DNA of 64,000 bases from Gammaproteobacteria bacterium. Lineage in GTDB: Bacteria; Pseudomonadota; Gammaproteobacteria; Steroidobacterales; GCA-2729495. The position numbers and the translations under genes are program-made. Positions within the stretch are counted from its first letter, which is position 1; every line of letters starts with the position of its first letter. Below the pieces are notes generated by a model. It did no database searches, was not told the DNA's origin, and saw nothing but the letters and a program-made list of their open reading frames with translations. This document shows positions 26,460-37,390 of this stretch, in pieces. The stretch spans positions 1,352,992 through 1,416,991 of the forward strand of contig CP054183.1 in the NCBI GenBank assembly GCA_015709695.1. Reading direction: 5' to 3'.

Positions 26460-27059
26460 TCAGGCACCATGCCGCGGCGGGCCGCCGCCGGCTGCCGGCT
26501 GCGCGGCCATGGCCTCCGGTGCGGCGCCCGGCGGAGCCGCGGCGCTCACGGCAGCAAACGCCGCAGCCTCCGACTCGGTGAATTCCGGGGTCGAATCGAC
26601 GATGCGCTGCCAATCCTCGTCCTTCAGCAGCGTCGAGGTGAGGTGTCGCAGCGAATGGCTGCGGGCACCGAGCACGTTGACCAGCACGTCGAGAAAGCGC
26701 GCGGCGGCCGCTTCGAAGCCGGCCCGGCCCGCCCGGCCCGCCTGGCGGTACTGGTCTGCGGCGCGCCGGAATTCGTCCAGGGATCCCGAGCCAAGGTCCA
26801 GCCGTTCGCGCAGTGCCTGCATGGCCTGGTGATCCGCCTGCTGCGCCGCCGGAACCCGCGGCGCGAGCAGATCCACCAGCCGGCGGTCCTGGTCGATGAG
26901 GCGCTGCTGGCCCGGAACGAGGTAGTCGATGCAGGCATGGTAGAACGGCTCGGCGTTGCCGCCACTGCTGCGGAAATGCGCCAGGCCCGCGCTGAAGGAT
27001 TCGCGCACCTGCATCTTGCGGCGCCGCTCCCAACGAAGAAGTTCCACTGCTGTCGCCAC
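26460..27059 (-). CDS. Unknown helical protein, 199 residues
   Basis: I do not recognise this protein. It lacks a signal peptide and membrane segments. It is rich in Ala, Arg, Gln and Glu and looks almost fully helical (about 1-150), with a low-complexity Ala/Pro/Gly C-terminal tail (about 165-199). A phasin-like or coiled-coil binding role is possible but unsupported. The start is GTG at 27059 with a strong GGGGGAG seven bases upstream, so it is probably translated. It is divergent from the Rieske oxygenase across an 89-base region with an AT-rich core. Confidence 0.6.
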   Translation of the reverse strand: MATAVELLRWERRRKMQVRESFSAGLAHFRSSGGNAEPFYHACIDYLVPGQQRLIDQDRRLVDLLAPRVPAAQQADHQAMQALRERLDLGSGSLDEFRRAADQYRQAGRAGRAGFEAAAARFLDVLVNVLGARSHSLRHLTSTLLKDEDWQRIVDSTPEFTESEAAAFAAVSAAAPPGAAPEAMAAQPAAGGGPPRHGA

Positions 27060-27094
27060 GCTCGATCTCCCCCGGGGGCTCCGGTACTGATGGT

Positions 27095-27130
27095 CGCGTA
27101 CAATTGTTATATTAGTATGACTTTAGGACC
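27095..27130. promoter_or_regulatory. AT-rich divergent control region of the oxygenase and the helical protein
   Basis: A sharply AT-rich patch in otherwise GC-rich DNA. It contains TACAAT (27099-27104), the palindrome ACAATTGT (27100-27107), TATATT (27108-27113) and TAGTAT (27113-27118), any of which could serve as -10 elements or an operator. No good -35 is visible. The palindrome would suit a dimeric regulator. Confidence 0.45.
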
Positions 27131-27148
27131 ACCTGGCTGGAAGCCCCC

Positions 27149-28288
27149 ATGCTGATCAACAACTGGTACGTTGCCGCCACCTCCGCCGAATTGCCGGAAG
27201 ACCGCCCGCTCGCGGTGCGCATGCTGGGGCTGGATTTCGTGCTGTTCCGCTCTGGCGGCGGCGTCAGCTGCCTGCCCGGCACCTGCTGCCACCGCGGCGG
27301 CGCCCTGGGCGACGGCAAGGTCGCCGCCGGCTGCCTGGCATGTCCGTACCATGGCTGGCAGTTCGATGCCAACGGGCAATGCGTGCTCATCCCGGCGCTG
27401 GGCGCCGAAGTCAAGCCGCCGCGACGGGCGCGCCTCGACAGCTACCCTACTACCGAGAAATACGGCTGGATCTGGGTGTTCCTCGGCGACCTGCCGCCCG
27501 AGGAGCGTGCGCCGATTCCCGACCTGCTCCCCGAGTACGACGATCCGCAGCACTGGCGTCTCGTTCCCTATCGCTTCGAGGCGGCGGCCAACTGGGTGCG
27601 CATGGAGGAGAACTCCCTCGACACCATCCACACCAGCTTCGTGCACCGGCGCTTTGGCGGGCGTGTCGATCCGAAATCCGCGGCAGCCGATATCGAGCTG
27701 CTGCCGCATGGCGCCCGGGTCCGCCGCGAGAAGCATGCGCCGGATGCGAGCGCAAAGTCGGGCGAACTGGCGAAGCTGCTGCCGGCGAACCGCAGCCGCA
27801 CGCGCGTGTCGCTGGAGTTCAGCATCGTCGGCGTCTGCCATCGCATCCAGCCGACCTTCAGCGAGGGCATGAGCCAGATCAACTTCACCGCCCGCACACC
27901 CATCGACGAGTTCCATACCCGTGCCTTCGGCTGGCAGGCGCGCAACTACCTGCTAGGCGAGGAACACGACGCCGAGCGGATCAAGGGCCTGGAGGAGGCG
28001 ATTGCCGAGGACCTGCGCATTGTCGAGAAGGTACGGCCGCAGCTCACCCCGCCCTCGCTGCCGGAGGAATTCCTGACGAAGGCCGACAGCATGGAGGTGG
28101 CATTTCGCCGCCTGGTGCGGCACTGGGCCAATCGCGGCTGGGAGATCGACAGCGAGCGCTACGCGGTGGAGAGCCGCAACCACGTACTGGTGATCCCGTC
28201 TCCCTTGCGACGCAGTGACCCGGGAAACTGGGTGCATCGCACCGTGCCGCTGCGGCCCGCCGGTAGCGACACCACCGAACCGGCCTGA
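27149..28288 (+). CDS. Rieske non-heme iron oxygenase, alpha subunit
   Basis: A 379-residue ring-hydroxylating or demethylating oxygenase. The Rieske [2Fe-2S] ligands are C46, H48, C65 and H68 (TCCHRG, CPYHGW). The catalytic iron motif is ENSLDTIHTSFVH with N155, D158, H161 and H166. The overall size resembles the single-chain group that includes vanillate O-demethylase and phenoxybenzoate-type oxygenases. These enzymes need a reductase, and none is encoded nearby, so electrons must come from elsewhere. The substrate is unknown. It stands alone in its orientation, preceded by an AT-rich control region. Confidence 0.88.
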   Translation: MLINNWYVAATSAELPEDRPLAVRMLGLDFVLFRSGGGVSCLPGTCCHRGGALGDGKVAAGCLACPYHGWQFDANGQCVLIPALGAEVKPPRRARLDSYPTTEKYGWIWVFLGDLPPEERAPIPDLLPEYDDPQHWRLVPYRFEAAANWVRMEENSLDTIHTSFVHRRFGGRVDPKSAAADIELLPHGARVRREKHAPDASAKSGELAKLLPANRSRTRVSLEFSIVGVCHRIQPTFSEGMSQINFTARTPIDEFHTRAFGWQARNYLLGEEHDAERIKGLEEAIAEDLRIVEKVRPQLTPPSLPEEFLTKADSMEVAFRRLVRHWANRGWEIDSERYAVESRNHVLVIPSPLRRSDPGNWVHRTVPLRPAGSDTTEPA

Positions 28289-28309
28289 GCCACCGCTGGC
28301 AAAGATCCC

Positions 28310-29197
28310 TCAGCCTGCCTCGGCGAGGCGGCGCAGGTCCTGCGCATAACCCCGAAGCTTGCGCTGCAGCCGCTCACGCTGCCCGGGATCCAGGGTTTCC
28401 GATAGCGCAGCCAGCATGGCCAGGACGACGCGTCGATTGGCCTCCGCCCCGCGCCGGTAGTCTTCTCCGCCTGCCCTCGCGGAATCCAGCAGCAGGTCGC
28501 GTACGGCCTGCTCGAACGCCGGCCCGCGATCGCTGGTCTCCAGCAGGCCGAGCAACTGCTGCTGCCAGGCCTGGCGCCGCTGCAGCCAGGCATCGTCCAG
28601 GTCCTGCATGGTCGCCAGCCGTTCCCCGACCAGCTGGCGCTGGGCAGGCGTCAGTCTGCCAGTGAAACGCTGGATCACGCGGACTGCCACCTTGCTGCGG
28701 CGCTGCTGGCGGGCCTGCGGGTCCTGCCCGGCGCGATCTTCCCGGAGTTCGGCATTGGATTCTTCCAGGTTCCTGGCCAGCTCGGCACGCTGCCCGGCAT
28801 CCAGCGAACCGAGGAGTCGCGCCGCGTCGGGGGCAATCTGCCCGAGCAGGTCGGAGAGAAGCTGCTCGGCCTCCTGGTACTGGCCCTGCAGGGTGTCGAC
28901 CGTGAGCGGACCCGCTGCTGCTGCAGCCAGGCCCTCCAGCACGCCGACGTAGCGCTCCAGTTGCGTCGCACGGTGCCAGACCAGGGTCCGCCGCACCGCA
29001 TCCTGCAACTGCCGCTCCTGGGACTCGTCCAGGCTGACGAACCCGCCGACATACCAGGACACCGCCCAGCCCACGCGGTTGTAGATGAACCCCGTGCTGC
29101 AGGCGGTGACAGCCAGCAGCATCAGGCCCGCAAGCAACCGGCCCGCGCGTCGCCCCGGCGAAACCAGCTGGGTGACAGGCGTGCCGGCACGAGCCAT
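28310..29197 (-). CDS. DUF6279-type lipoprotein
   Basis: A 295-residue predicted lipoprotein: a hydrophobic leader ending in AVTAC gives a lipid-modified Cys at position 33. The start of the mature part, IYNRVGWAVSWYVGGFVSLDESQ, followed by a long helical region, matches uncharacterised DUF6279 lipoproteins of Gammaproteobacteria. Helices are rich in Gln, Arg and Leu. No enzymatic motif is visible. It ends 22 bases from the convergent oxygenase and starts 6 bases after purA, so it may be carried on the purA message. Confidence 0.72.
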   Translation of the reverse strand: MARAGTPVTQLVSPGRRAGRLLAGLMLLAVTACSTGFIYNRVGWAVSWYVGGFVSLDESQERQLQDAVRRTLVWHRATQLERYVGVLEGLAAAAAGPLTVDTLQGQYQEAEQLLSDLLGQIAPDAARLLGSLDAGQRAELARNLEESNAELREDRAGQDPQARQQRRSKVAVRVIQRFTGRLTPAQRQLVGERLATMQDLDDAWLQRRQAWQQQLLGLLETSDRGPAFEQAVRDLLLDSARAGGEDYRRGAEANRRVVLAMLAALSETLDPGQRERLQRKLRGYAQDLRRLAEAG

Positions 29198-29203
29198 GGA
29201 CGT

Positions 29204-30749
<1,546 letters not shown>

Positions 30750-30797
30750 GGCGTCTTGCCGGTTCGGCCTGGCACGACGGTCCGGCCCGCGCCAGCG

Positions 30798-31670
30798 TCA
30801 GCGCCCGCCTTCCGACTTGTTCAGGAAACGGAAGAACTCGCCCTTGGTATCGAGCAACATGAGGTCGTTGGGCTGGCCCAGTGATTGCTTGTAGGCCGAC
30901 AGACTGCGGTAGAAGGCGAAGAACTCCGGGTTCCTTCGATACGCACTGGCGTAGATCCGGGCTGCCTCGGCATCGCCCTCGCCGCGCAACACCTCGGCAT
31001 CACGGTAGGCCGTGGCAATGATCACCGTGCGCTGGCGATCCGCATCGGCACGGATCTGCTCGGCCGCCTCGGCACCCTGCGCTCGCAGCCCCGCCGCCAT
31101 CTGCGCGCGCTCCTGGCGCATGCGGTTGAACACGGACTCGCTGACCTCATCGGAGAACTCGATGCGTTTCACGCGCACGTCGACGATCTCGATGCCGAGT
31201 GACGCGGCGTTCTCGCGCGCCCCCGACAGCATGGCATCCAGCATCTCGCGCCGCTCGGCAGCCACCACCTGCGGCACCGTGCGCTTGGCGAACTCCGCAC
31301 GGATGCCGTCCTTGAGGATTTCCAGCAGGCGCTGCGACGCCAGTGGCTCGTTGCCGCCGCTGGCGCGGTAGTACTCGCCGACGTCGGTGATGCGCCACTT
31401 GACGTAGAAATCGACCAGCAGATTCTTCTTTTCCTTGGTGAGGAACTGTTCCTGCGGGTTGTTGATCGTCAGTATCTGGCGTGGGTACTTCTCGACGTTG
31501 TTGACGAACGGGATCAGGAAGTGCAGGCCCGGCTTGAAGCCGGTCTCGACGATCTCCCCGAAGCGGAACTTCACCGCAAGGTCACGCTCGTCGACGGTGA
31601 ACACCGACATCAGGCCAAGGACGACCGCGACCACGGCGGCGACCAGCATCCCGGGAGCGAACTTGTTCAT
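30798..31670 (-). CDS. hflC: HflC, regulator of FtsH protease
   Basis: A 290-residue membrane-anchored SPFH (band 7) protein. A single N-terminal helix (about 7-25) is followed by VDERDLAVKFRFGEIV and a long helical region with QIRADADRQRTVIIA and RGEGDAEAARIYA. HflK and HflC form a cage around FtsH and limit its access to membrane substrates. The start overlaps the hflK stop by one base (TGATG). Confidence 0.96.
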   Translation of the reverse strand: MNKFAPGMLVAAVVAVVLGLMSVFTVDERDLAVKFRFGEIVETGFKPGLHFLIPFVNNVEKYPRQILTINNPQEQFLTKEKKNLLVDFYVKWRITDVGEYYRASGGNEPLASQRLLEILKDGIRAEFAKRTVPQVVAAERREMLDAMLSGARENAASLGIEIVDVRVKRIEFSDEVSESVFNRMRQERAQMAAGLRAQGAEAAEQIRADADRQRTVIIATAYRDAEVLRGEGDAEAARIYASAYRRNPEFFAFYRSLSAYKQSLGQPNDLMLLDTKGEFFRFLNKSEGGR

Positions 31671-32851
31671 CAGCGTGCCCCCCGGTTGCGCAGGTCTTCG
31701 CGGGAGCGGCCGGCCGTGGCGGCATCAGGCTCGCTGCCGGTCCCGCCGGATGTCACCGGCGTGGTGACGCGGGTGCTGCCGGAACCGGAAGCCGCCGGCA
31801 ACATCCCCCGGTTCTCCATGATCTTGTCCAGCGGCAGGTAAAGCATGTTGCCACTGCCGGAAGTGTCCACGAGCACCTTGTTCGTCCTCGAAAGGATGTC
31901 GGCAATGGCATCGATATAGAGCCGTTCCCGGGTGACGCCCGGCGCCAGCTCGTATTCCTTCAGCAACGCCTCGAAGCGTGCTGCCTCGCCCTGGGCGTCG
32001 GCGACGACGCGCGACTTGTAGGCCTCGGCATCGGCCTGGCGGCGTGCCGCCTCGCCGCGCGCCTTCGGCAGCACGTCATTGGCATAGGCCTGCGCCTCGA
32101 AGGACAGGCGCTCGCGATCCTCGCGCGCCTTGATGGCATCCTGGACGGCCGCATCGACCTGGTCGGGAAAATTCACGTCCTGAAGATTGACCGTGGTGAT
32201 CCTCACGCCGGTGCCGTATTCGTTCAGTGTCTCCTGGATCAGCTCCTGGGTGCGCTGTCCGATCTCGGTACGGCCCTCGCCGAGGGCAAAGTCCATGGTG
32301 CTCTTGCCAATGACTTCGCGGATGGCGCTCTCGCTGACGTCGGAGATCGTGCCCTCCGGATCCCGCACGTTGAACAGGTATTTCACGGGATCGGCCTTCT
32401 GGTACTGCACGACCAGGTCGACATCCACGATGTTCTCGTCCGCGGTAAGCATGCGGGTCTGCTTGTTGAACGGGCTGATCTCGTTGACGTTCACCAGCTC
32501 CACATGCTCGATCGGCCATGGCAGGTGCCAGCGCAGGCCCGGCATCGTCGTCGCCACGTACTGGCCGAAGCGCAGGACCACGCCCTGCTCGGCATCATCG
32601 ACGCGGTACAGGCCTGTCGCCACCCAACCCGCCACCACCAGGGCGCCGAGGACGGCCAGGCCGGAGCGGCTGGCGGGGCCGGGGGGGCCCGCGGTACCGG
32701 GACCCGGCCGCGAACCGCCGCCGCCGCGGAACAGCCTGCCCAGCTTCTGCTGCCAGTCGCGGATGATGCGGTCGAGATCGGGCGGCCCCTGTCGGTCGCC
32801 GCCGCCGCGCCCCCACGGATTACGGCCGTTCCCGGATTCATTCCATGCCAT
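31670..32851 (-). CDS. hflK: HflK, regulator of FtsH protease
   Basis: A 393-residue SPFH protein, partner of HflC. The Gly-rich N-terminal stretch with GNGRNPWGRGGG is typical of HflK. A membrane helix lies at about 67-85, followed by DDAEQGVVLRFGQYV, the SPFH domain and a C-terminal low-complexity tail. The ATG at 32851 was chosen because MAWNESG is the usual family start. hflC is coupled by a one-base overlap. Confidence 0.96.
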   Translation of the reverse strand: MAWNESGNGRNPWGRGGGDRQGPPDLDRIIRDWQQKLGRLFRGGGGSRPGPGTAGPPGPASRSGLAVLGALVVAGWVATGLYRVDDAEQGVVLRFGQYVATTMPGLRWHLPWPIEHVELVNVNEISPFNKQTRMLTADENIVDVDLVVQYQKADPVKYLFNVRDPEGTISDVSESAIREVIGKSTMDFALGEGRTEIGQRTQELIQETLNEYGTGVRITTVNLQDVNFPDQVDAAVQDAIKAREDRERLSFEAQAYANDVLPKARGEAARRQADAEAYKSRVVADAQGEAARFEALLKEYELAPGVTRERLYIDAIADILSRTNKVLVDTSGSGNMLYLPLDKIMENRGMLPAASGSGSTRVTTPVTSGGTGSEPDAATAGRSREDLRNRGAR

Positions 32852-32889
32852 GGCTTGCCTGTACCCCAGGAAATGCGCCCAAACGCTCG

Positions 32890-34194
32890 TCATTGAATCA
32901 TCGCCGGCATCGCTGCACCGCCGGCCGGGACGAGGCGCAGCCCGTCGGAGCGCTGCAACTCGAGAAAACCCGCCTGGTCCAGTTCGACGTCGACTTCCCA
33001 GCCGCCGTCGCTCGTGGTCCGCTCGCTGCGCACGGCCGAACACTCGTACAGGCGTGCGCGCAAACGGGCCTGGGCGGTGCTCAACCTGACCGTGCCCCGC
33101 ACCACGTCCCGGTGCAGGTACTCGGCAATTGCATGCAGGAGGAGATCAATGCCCGATCCGGTGGCCGCGGACAGCCACACGCGCGCCGGCATGCCTGTCT
33201 CGGACAGGTCTACCCGCGGCGCGAGGCCAAGTATATCAGCCTTATTGTAGACCAGGATCGTCGGCAGGTGCCCGGCGCCGATGCTGGCCAGCACCTGCTG
33301 TACCTGGCCGACGCGCTCGTCGTGCGCGGGGTCCGCGGCATCCACCACGTGCAGCAGCAGCCGGGACTCCCGGGTCTCCTCCAGCGTCGACTCGAATGCC
33401 GCCACCAGCTCGTGCGGCAGGTCGCGGATGAAGCCCACGGTATCGGCCAGCACCATCCGGCCGCCGTCAGGAAGCCGCACGGCCCGCAGTGTCGGATCCA
33501 GCGTCGCGAACAGCTGGTCGGCAACGAATGCCCCCGCATCCGTCAGCCGGTTGAACAAGGTCGACTTGCCGGCGTTCGTGTAGCCGACCAGCGACACCAC
33601 GGGCACCTCGTGCCGGCGTCGCTGGTGTCGCGACAGGTCGCGGTGCCGGGCCACCCGCTGCAGGCGCTCCTGCAGCTGGCGGATACGCCGCGCGACGAGC
33701 CGGCGGTCGGTCTCGAGCTGCGTCTCGCCGGGACCCCTCAGGCCGATGCCACCCTTCTGCCGTTCCAGGTGCGACCAGCCCCTGACCAGACGCGTGGAAA
33801 GGTGCTGCAACTGGGCGAGCTCCACCTGCAGCTTGCCCTCGAAGCTGCGTGCCCGTTGCGCGAAGATGTCGAGGATCAGTCCTGCGCGGTCGACGACGCG
33901 CCGGCCGAGCTCCTTCTCCAGGTTGCGCTCCTGGGCCGGCGACAGCGGATGGTCGACCAGGATGACATCAGCCGCAGCCGACTCCGCCAGCTGCTTGAGT
34001 TCGCCGAGCTTGCCGGTGCCGATGAGGAAACGCGGATTGATGCTGCGCAACGGTGCCGCCAGCGCATCGGCGACCTGCGCCCCCGCGGCCAGCGCAAGGG
34101 CAGCAAACTCCTGCATTTCTTCTGCCGATGGCGCCTGCCCGCTTCCGACATGCACCAGCACCGCACGTTCGCCGCGCCCGGGACGCTCGAACAA
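32890..34194 (-). CDS. hflX: Ribosome-associated GTPase HflX
   Basis: A 434-residue GTPase that binds and splits stalled or stressed ribosomes. The N-terminal HflX domain with NPRFLIGTGKLGEL and VDHPLSPAQERNLE is followed by a linker helix with GPGETQLETDRR and the G domain: GYTNAGKSTLFNRL, DTVGFIRDLP and YNKADI. The start is TTG at 34194, giving MFERPGRGERAVLVHV, which fits the normal N-terminus of the family. No ribosome site stands out. Confidence 0.96.
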   Translation of the reverse strand: MFERPGRGERAVLVHVGSGQAPSAEEMQEFAALALAAGAQVADALAAPLRSINPRFLIGTGKLGELKQLAESAAADVILVDHPLSPAQERNLEKELGRRVVDRAGLILDIFAQRARSFEGKLQVELAQLQHLSTRLVRGWSHLERQKGGIGLRGPGETQLETDRRLVARRIRQLQERLQRVARHRDLSRHQRRRHEVPVVSLVGYTNAGKSTLFNRLTDAGAFVADQLFATLDPTLRAVRLPDGGRMVLADTVGFIRDLPHELVAAFESTLEETRESRLLLHVVDAADPAHDERVGQVQQVLASIGAGHLPTILVYNKADILGLAPRVDLSETGMPARVWLSAATGSGIDLLLHAIAEYLHRDVVRGTVRLSTAQARLRARLYECSAVRSERTTSDGGWEVDVELDQAGFLELQRSDGLRLVPAGGAAMPAMIQ

Positions 34195-34255
34195 TCAGCC
34201 GCTCCCCGTGCCGGCGGCATCCGCTACCGCGCGGCCGCCAGGGGCGGCAGTGGAC

Positions 34256-34495
34256 TCACTCAGGAGCTTCTTCCTCATCGCCACCCATGCGCACATTGCG
34301 CGACGGAACCACTGTCGAAATCGCGTGCTTGTAGACCATCTGGCTGACGCTGTTCTTGAGCAGCACGACGAACTGGTCGAACGACTCGATCGTTCCCTGC
34401 AGCTTGATGCCGTTGACCAGGTAGATCGAGACCGGGATCTTCTCCTTGCGCAAGGCGTTCAGGAAAGGGTCCTGCAGAATCTGCCCCTTGGACAT
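34256..34495 (-). CDS. hfq: RNA chaperone Hfq
   Basis: A 79-residue Sm-like protein. It has Sm1 ([19 protein letters not shown], with Q8-type residues in [10 protein letters not shown]) and Sm2 ([12 protein letters not shown]) and a short acidic tail. It forms a hexamer that pairs small RNAs with mRNAs. The ATG at 34495 is preceded by GGGAGG. The in-frame extension to 34666 passes through the miaA-hfq gap and was rejected. Hfq is followed by hflX as in E. coli. Confidence 0.98.
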   Translation of the reverse strand: MSKGQILQDPFLNALRKEKIPVSIYLVNGIKLQGTIESFDQFVVLLKNSVSQMVYKHAISTVVPSRNVRMGGDEEEAPE

Positions 34496-34607
34496 CCTGG
34501 CCTCCCGGTGTTGTTCTGGCTTTTCGGTTTTCTCCGCGGGCGCGTTCTTGGAAGGAAGAGATAGTCTGCTCATGTCCCGTTTTCCCGGCGTTCTGTAAGC
34601 CGCTCCA

Positions 34608-35594
34608 TCATATTGCATCGCCCGCCCGAGCGCGACACCCCCAGCCTTCCAGCGCCGCCGCGGCACGCATGGCGCAGTCGGGCGACTGCGGGTCCAGACT
34701 GAGGTCGAGCGCCTCGGAGCGCAGCCAGGTCAATTGCCGCTTGGCCAGCCGGTGGGTGGCCACCGCAGCCTGGCGCATTGCCTCCTCGAGGCTCAGCTGG
34801 CCCGCCAGGTGAGCCCAGAGCTGGCGGTATCCCACGGCACGCATGGCAGGACGATCCGCTGACATAAGCGGCTCGGACATCAGGCGACGGACTTCCCCGA
34901 GGAATCCCGCGTCCATCATGGCGCGCAGGCGCCGATCCAGCCGGGCGCGCAACGCCGTGCGATCGGCGGGCACCAGCGCCAGGCGTCGCAGCTCGAGGCG
35001 CGACTTGCCGGATTGCGCCTGCAGGACGGAAATCGGCTCACCCGTCAGCATGAATACTTCCAGTGCACGCTGTATGCGCTGCCGGTCCCCTGGCTTGATG
35101 CGTGCTGCTGCCCCGGGGTCGACCGCGGCCAGCTGCGCGTGCAATTCTGGCCAGCCGCTGCGCTCGGCCTGTGCATCGATGCGGGCGCGAATACCGGCAT
35201 CGGCGCCGGGCAGCGCCGAGAGGCCACGCTCGAGGGCGCGGAAGTAGAGCATGGTGCCGCCGACCAGCAGCGGTACCCTGCCCTGGGCCCGCACTTCGGC
35301 GATGGCGCGCAGGGCATCCACGCGGAAGTCCCCCGCCGAATAACCCTCCCAGGGGTCACGGACGTCGATCAGCCGGTGGGGCACCGACGCCCGTGTCGCC
35401 GCATCCGGCTTGGCGGTGCCGATATCCATGCCACGATAAACCATGGCGGAGTCGACGCTGATGATTTCCAGGTCGAAGCGCGCCGCCAGCTGCAGCGCCA
35501 GGGCCGTCTTGCCCGTACCGGTCGGGCCCATGATGCAGGCGACCGCATCCGTGGATGCGGCACGGGTGCCGCCGGTGTCGACCTCAGCGGCCAC
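34608..35594 (-). CDS. miaA: tRNA dimethylallyltransferase MiaA
   Basis: A 328-residue enzyme that adds an isopentenyl group to A37 of tRNAs reading UNN codons. The P-loop [45 protein letters not shown] and [11 protein letters not shown] are all present. There is no ATG at the proper N-terminus. GTG at 35594 is the best choice and overlaps the end of mutL by 11 bases. The downstream ATG (CIMGPTG) would remove the first strand. Confidence 0.94.
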   Translation of the reverse strand: MAAEVDTGGTRAASTDAVACIMGPTGTGKTALALQLAARFDLEIISVDSAMVYRGMDIGTAKPDAATRASVPHRLIDVRDPWEGYSAGDFRVDALRAIAEVRAQGRVPLLVGGTMLYFRALERGLSALPGADAGIRARIDAQAERSGWPELHAQLAAVDPGAAARIKPGDRQRIQRALEVFMLTGEPISVLQAQSGKSRLELRRLALVPADRTALRARLDRRLRAMMDAGFLGEVRRLMSEPLMSADRPAMRAVGYRQLWAHLAGQLSLEEAMRQAAVATHRLAKRQLTWLRSEALDLSLDPQSPDCAMRAAAALEGWGCRARAGDAI

Positions 35595-37332
35595 GCCGGA
35601 ACAGGCGGTCGAGATCCTGCATCGACAGCTCGGTCCAGGTGGGCCGGCCATGATTGCACTGGTCGGCCCGGTCGGTGTTCTCCATCGACCTCAGCAAGGC
35701 ATTCATTTCCGCCACCGTCAGCTGACGATGCGCCCGCACGGAGGCATGGCAGGCGGTGGTCGACAGCACGGCGTCCAGTCCCTGCCCGACCCTGGCGCTG
35801 TGGCCATCGAGGCACAGGTCGGCAAGCAGGTCGCGCACCAGGCGCTCGATGTCGGCGCCGGCCAGCAGCGCCGGGACAGCCCTGACCGTCACTGCCGCCG
35901 GTCCGGTACGCTCGATCGCGAACCCGTATTGCAGCAGGGCAGCCCCCTGCTCCTCCACCCAGCTGGCCTCGCTCTCGCTGACCGCGAGGGCCTGGGGCAC
36001 CAGCAAGGGCTGGCTGGCCACACCCGAAGCAGCGCACTGCGCTTTCAGCGCCTCGTAGGTGACACGTTCATGTGCCGCGTGCATGTCGATGATGGCCAGG
36101 CCGCGATCCGTCTCGGCGAGGATGTAGATGCCGCCGAGCTGCGCCAGCGCATGGCCGAGCGGCGGCATCCCGCCGGCCGTGGGTTCCACCGGCTGCGAGG
36201 GCATGGCCAGCACGGCGTAGGCATCCGGCGTTTCGCGCAGCACGCGGCCGGCGCCGGGGAACAGCGCCGCGGTTGCCGCGGCCGGCGCCGTTGCCTGCAT
36301 CCGGATCGGTGCCGTACTGGCCGGAATGCGGCCCGGGCTGGTACCCGACAGTGCGGTTTCCACCGTCCTGCGGATGAAGTCGTGGATGCTGCCCGGCTCC
36401 CGGAACCGCACCTCGAGCTTGGCAGGGTGGGCGTTGACGTCAACCAGGGCGGGATCCATCTCCAGGTACAGGGCGAATCCCGGGAAGCGGCCGTGGTAGA
36501 GCACGTCCTGGTAGGCCAGCCGCACGGCGCTGGCCACCAGCTTGTCCCGCACGGCGCGGCCATTGATGTAGAAATGTTGCCGATCGGGCTGGCTGCGCGA
36601 GAAGGTCGGGCGCGAGATCCAGCCAGAGAGCCGCAAGCCGCCGGCATCGCGCTCGAGGTACATCAGGCTGGAGACGAAATCCTCGCCGGCCAGCTGGGCC
36701 AGGCGGCGTTCCTGCGCGGCGCGGTCAGCTGCCGCCGGCAGGTCCAGCACCTGCCGGCGGTTGTGCGTGAAGCGGATCGAGGTCGCGAAACGCCCCAGCG
36801 CGATGCGCTCGACGACGGCTTGCAGGTGCTGGTACTCGGTGCGCTCCGAGCGCAGGAACCGGCGTCGTGCCGGCGTATTGAAGAACAGGTCGCGGACCTC
36901 GACCAGCGTACCGGGGGGATGGGCAGCAGGGGCCGGCCCCTCGATGTTGCCGCCGTCACTGTCGACGCCGAACGCCGCTTCGGCATCGGCAGGCCGGGAA
37001 ACCAGGCGCAGCCGGGACACCGAGGCGATGCTGGGCAGGGCCTCGCCACGAAAGCCGAGCGAGGCAATGCAGGAGAGGTCTTCCAGGCTGCCGATCTTGC
37101 TGGTGGCATGGCGCGCCAGCGCCAGTGCCAGTTCGTCACGGGCGATGCCGACACCGTCATCGCGCACCCGCAGCAGGCGGATACCGCCCTCCTCGGCATC
37201 GATGTCGATGCGCCGGGCCCCGGCGTCCAGGCTGTTCTCCAGCAGTTCCTTGGCTACCGATGCCGGCCGCTCCACGACTTCGCCAGCGGCAATCTGGTTG
37301 ATGAGCTGCGGCGGCAACTGGCGGATCGGCAT
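35584..37332 (-). CDS. mutL: DNA mismatch repair protein MutL with endonuclease motif
   Basis: A 582-residue GHKL ATPase. The N-terminal domain has INQIAAGEVVERPASV, ELLENSLDAGA, DDGVGIARDEL and GFRGEALPSI. After a Pro/Ala linker (about 330-385) comes the dimerisation domain with D416-M-H-A, E422 and E427, matching the DxHA(x)2E(x)4E nicking motif, plus ACHASVRA (527 on) and CNHGRPT (559 on) metal-site motifs. This suggests a MutH-independent mismatch repair system, as in Pseudomonas and unlike E. coli. Confidence 0.97.
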   Translation of the reverse strand: MPIRQLPPQLINQIAAGEVVERPASVAKELLENSLDAGARRIDIDAEEGGIRLLRVRDDGVGIARDELALALARHATSKIGSLEDLSCIASLGFRGEALPSIASVSRLRLVSRPADAEAAFGVDSDGGNIEGPAPAAHPPGTLVEVRDLFFNTPARRRFLRSERTEYQHLQAVVERIALGRFATSIRFTHNRRQVLDLPAAADRAAQERRLAQLAGEDFVSSLMYLERDAGGLRLSGWISRPTFSRSQPDRQHFYINGRAVRDKLVASAVRLAYQDVLYHGRFPGFALYLEMDPALVDVNAHPAKLEVRFREPGSIHDFIRRTVETALSGTSPGRIPASTAPIRMQATAPAAATAALFPGAGRVLRETPDAYAVLAMPSQPVEPTAGGMPPLGHALAQLGGIYILAETDRGLAIIDMHAAHERVTYEALKAQCAASGVASQPLLVPQALAVSESEASWVEEQGAALLQYGFAIERTGPAAVTVRAVPALLAGADIERLVRDLLADLCLDGHSARVGQGLDAVLSTTACHASVRAHRQLTVAEMNALLRSMENTDRADQCNHGRPTWTELSMQDLDRLFRRGR

Positions 37333-37390
37333 GCGCCGATTGTTTCAAACGATGCCCCCACTTGTCATGGCGGGCGGCGACGGCTGCGGC

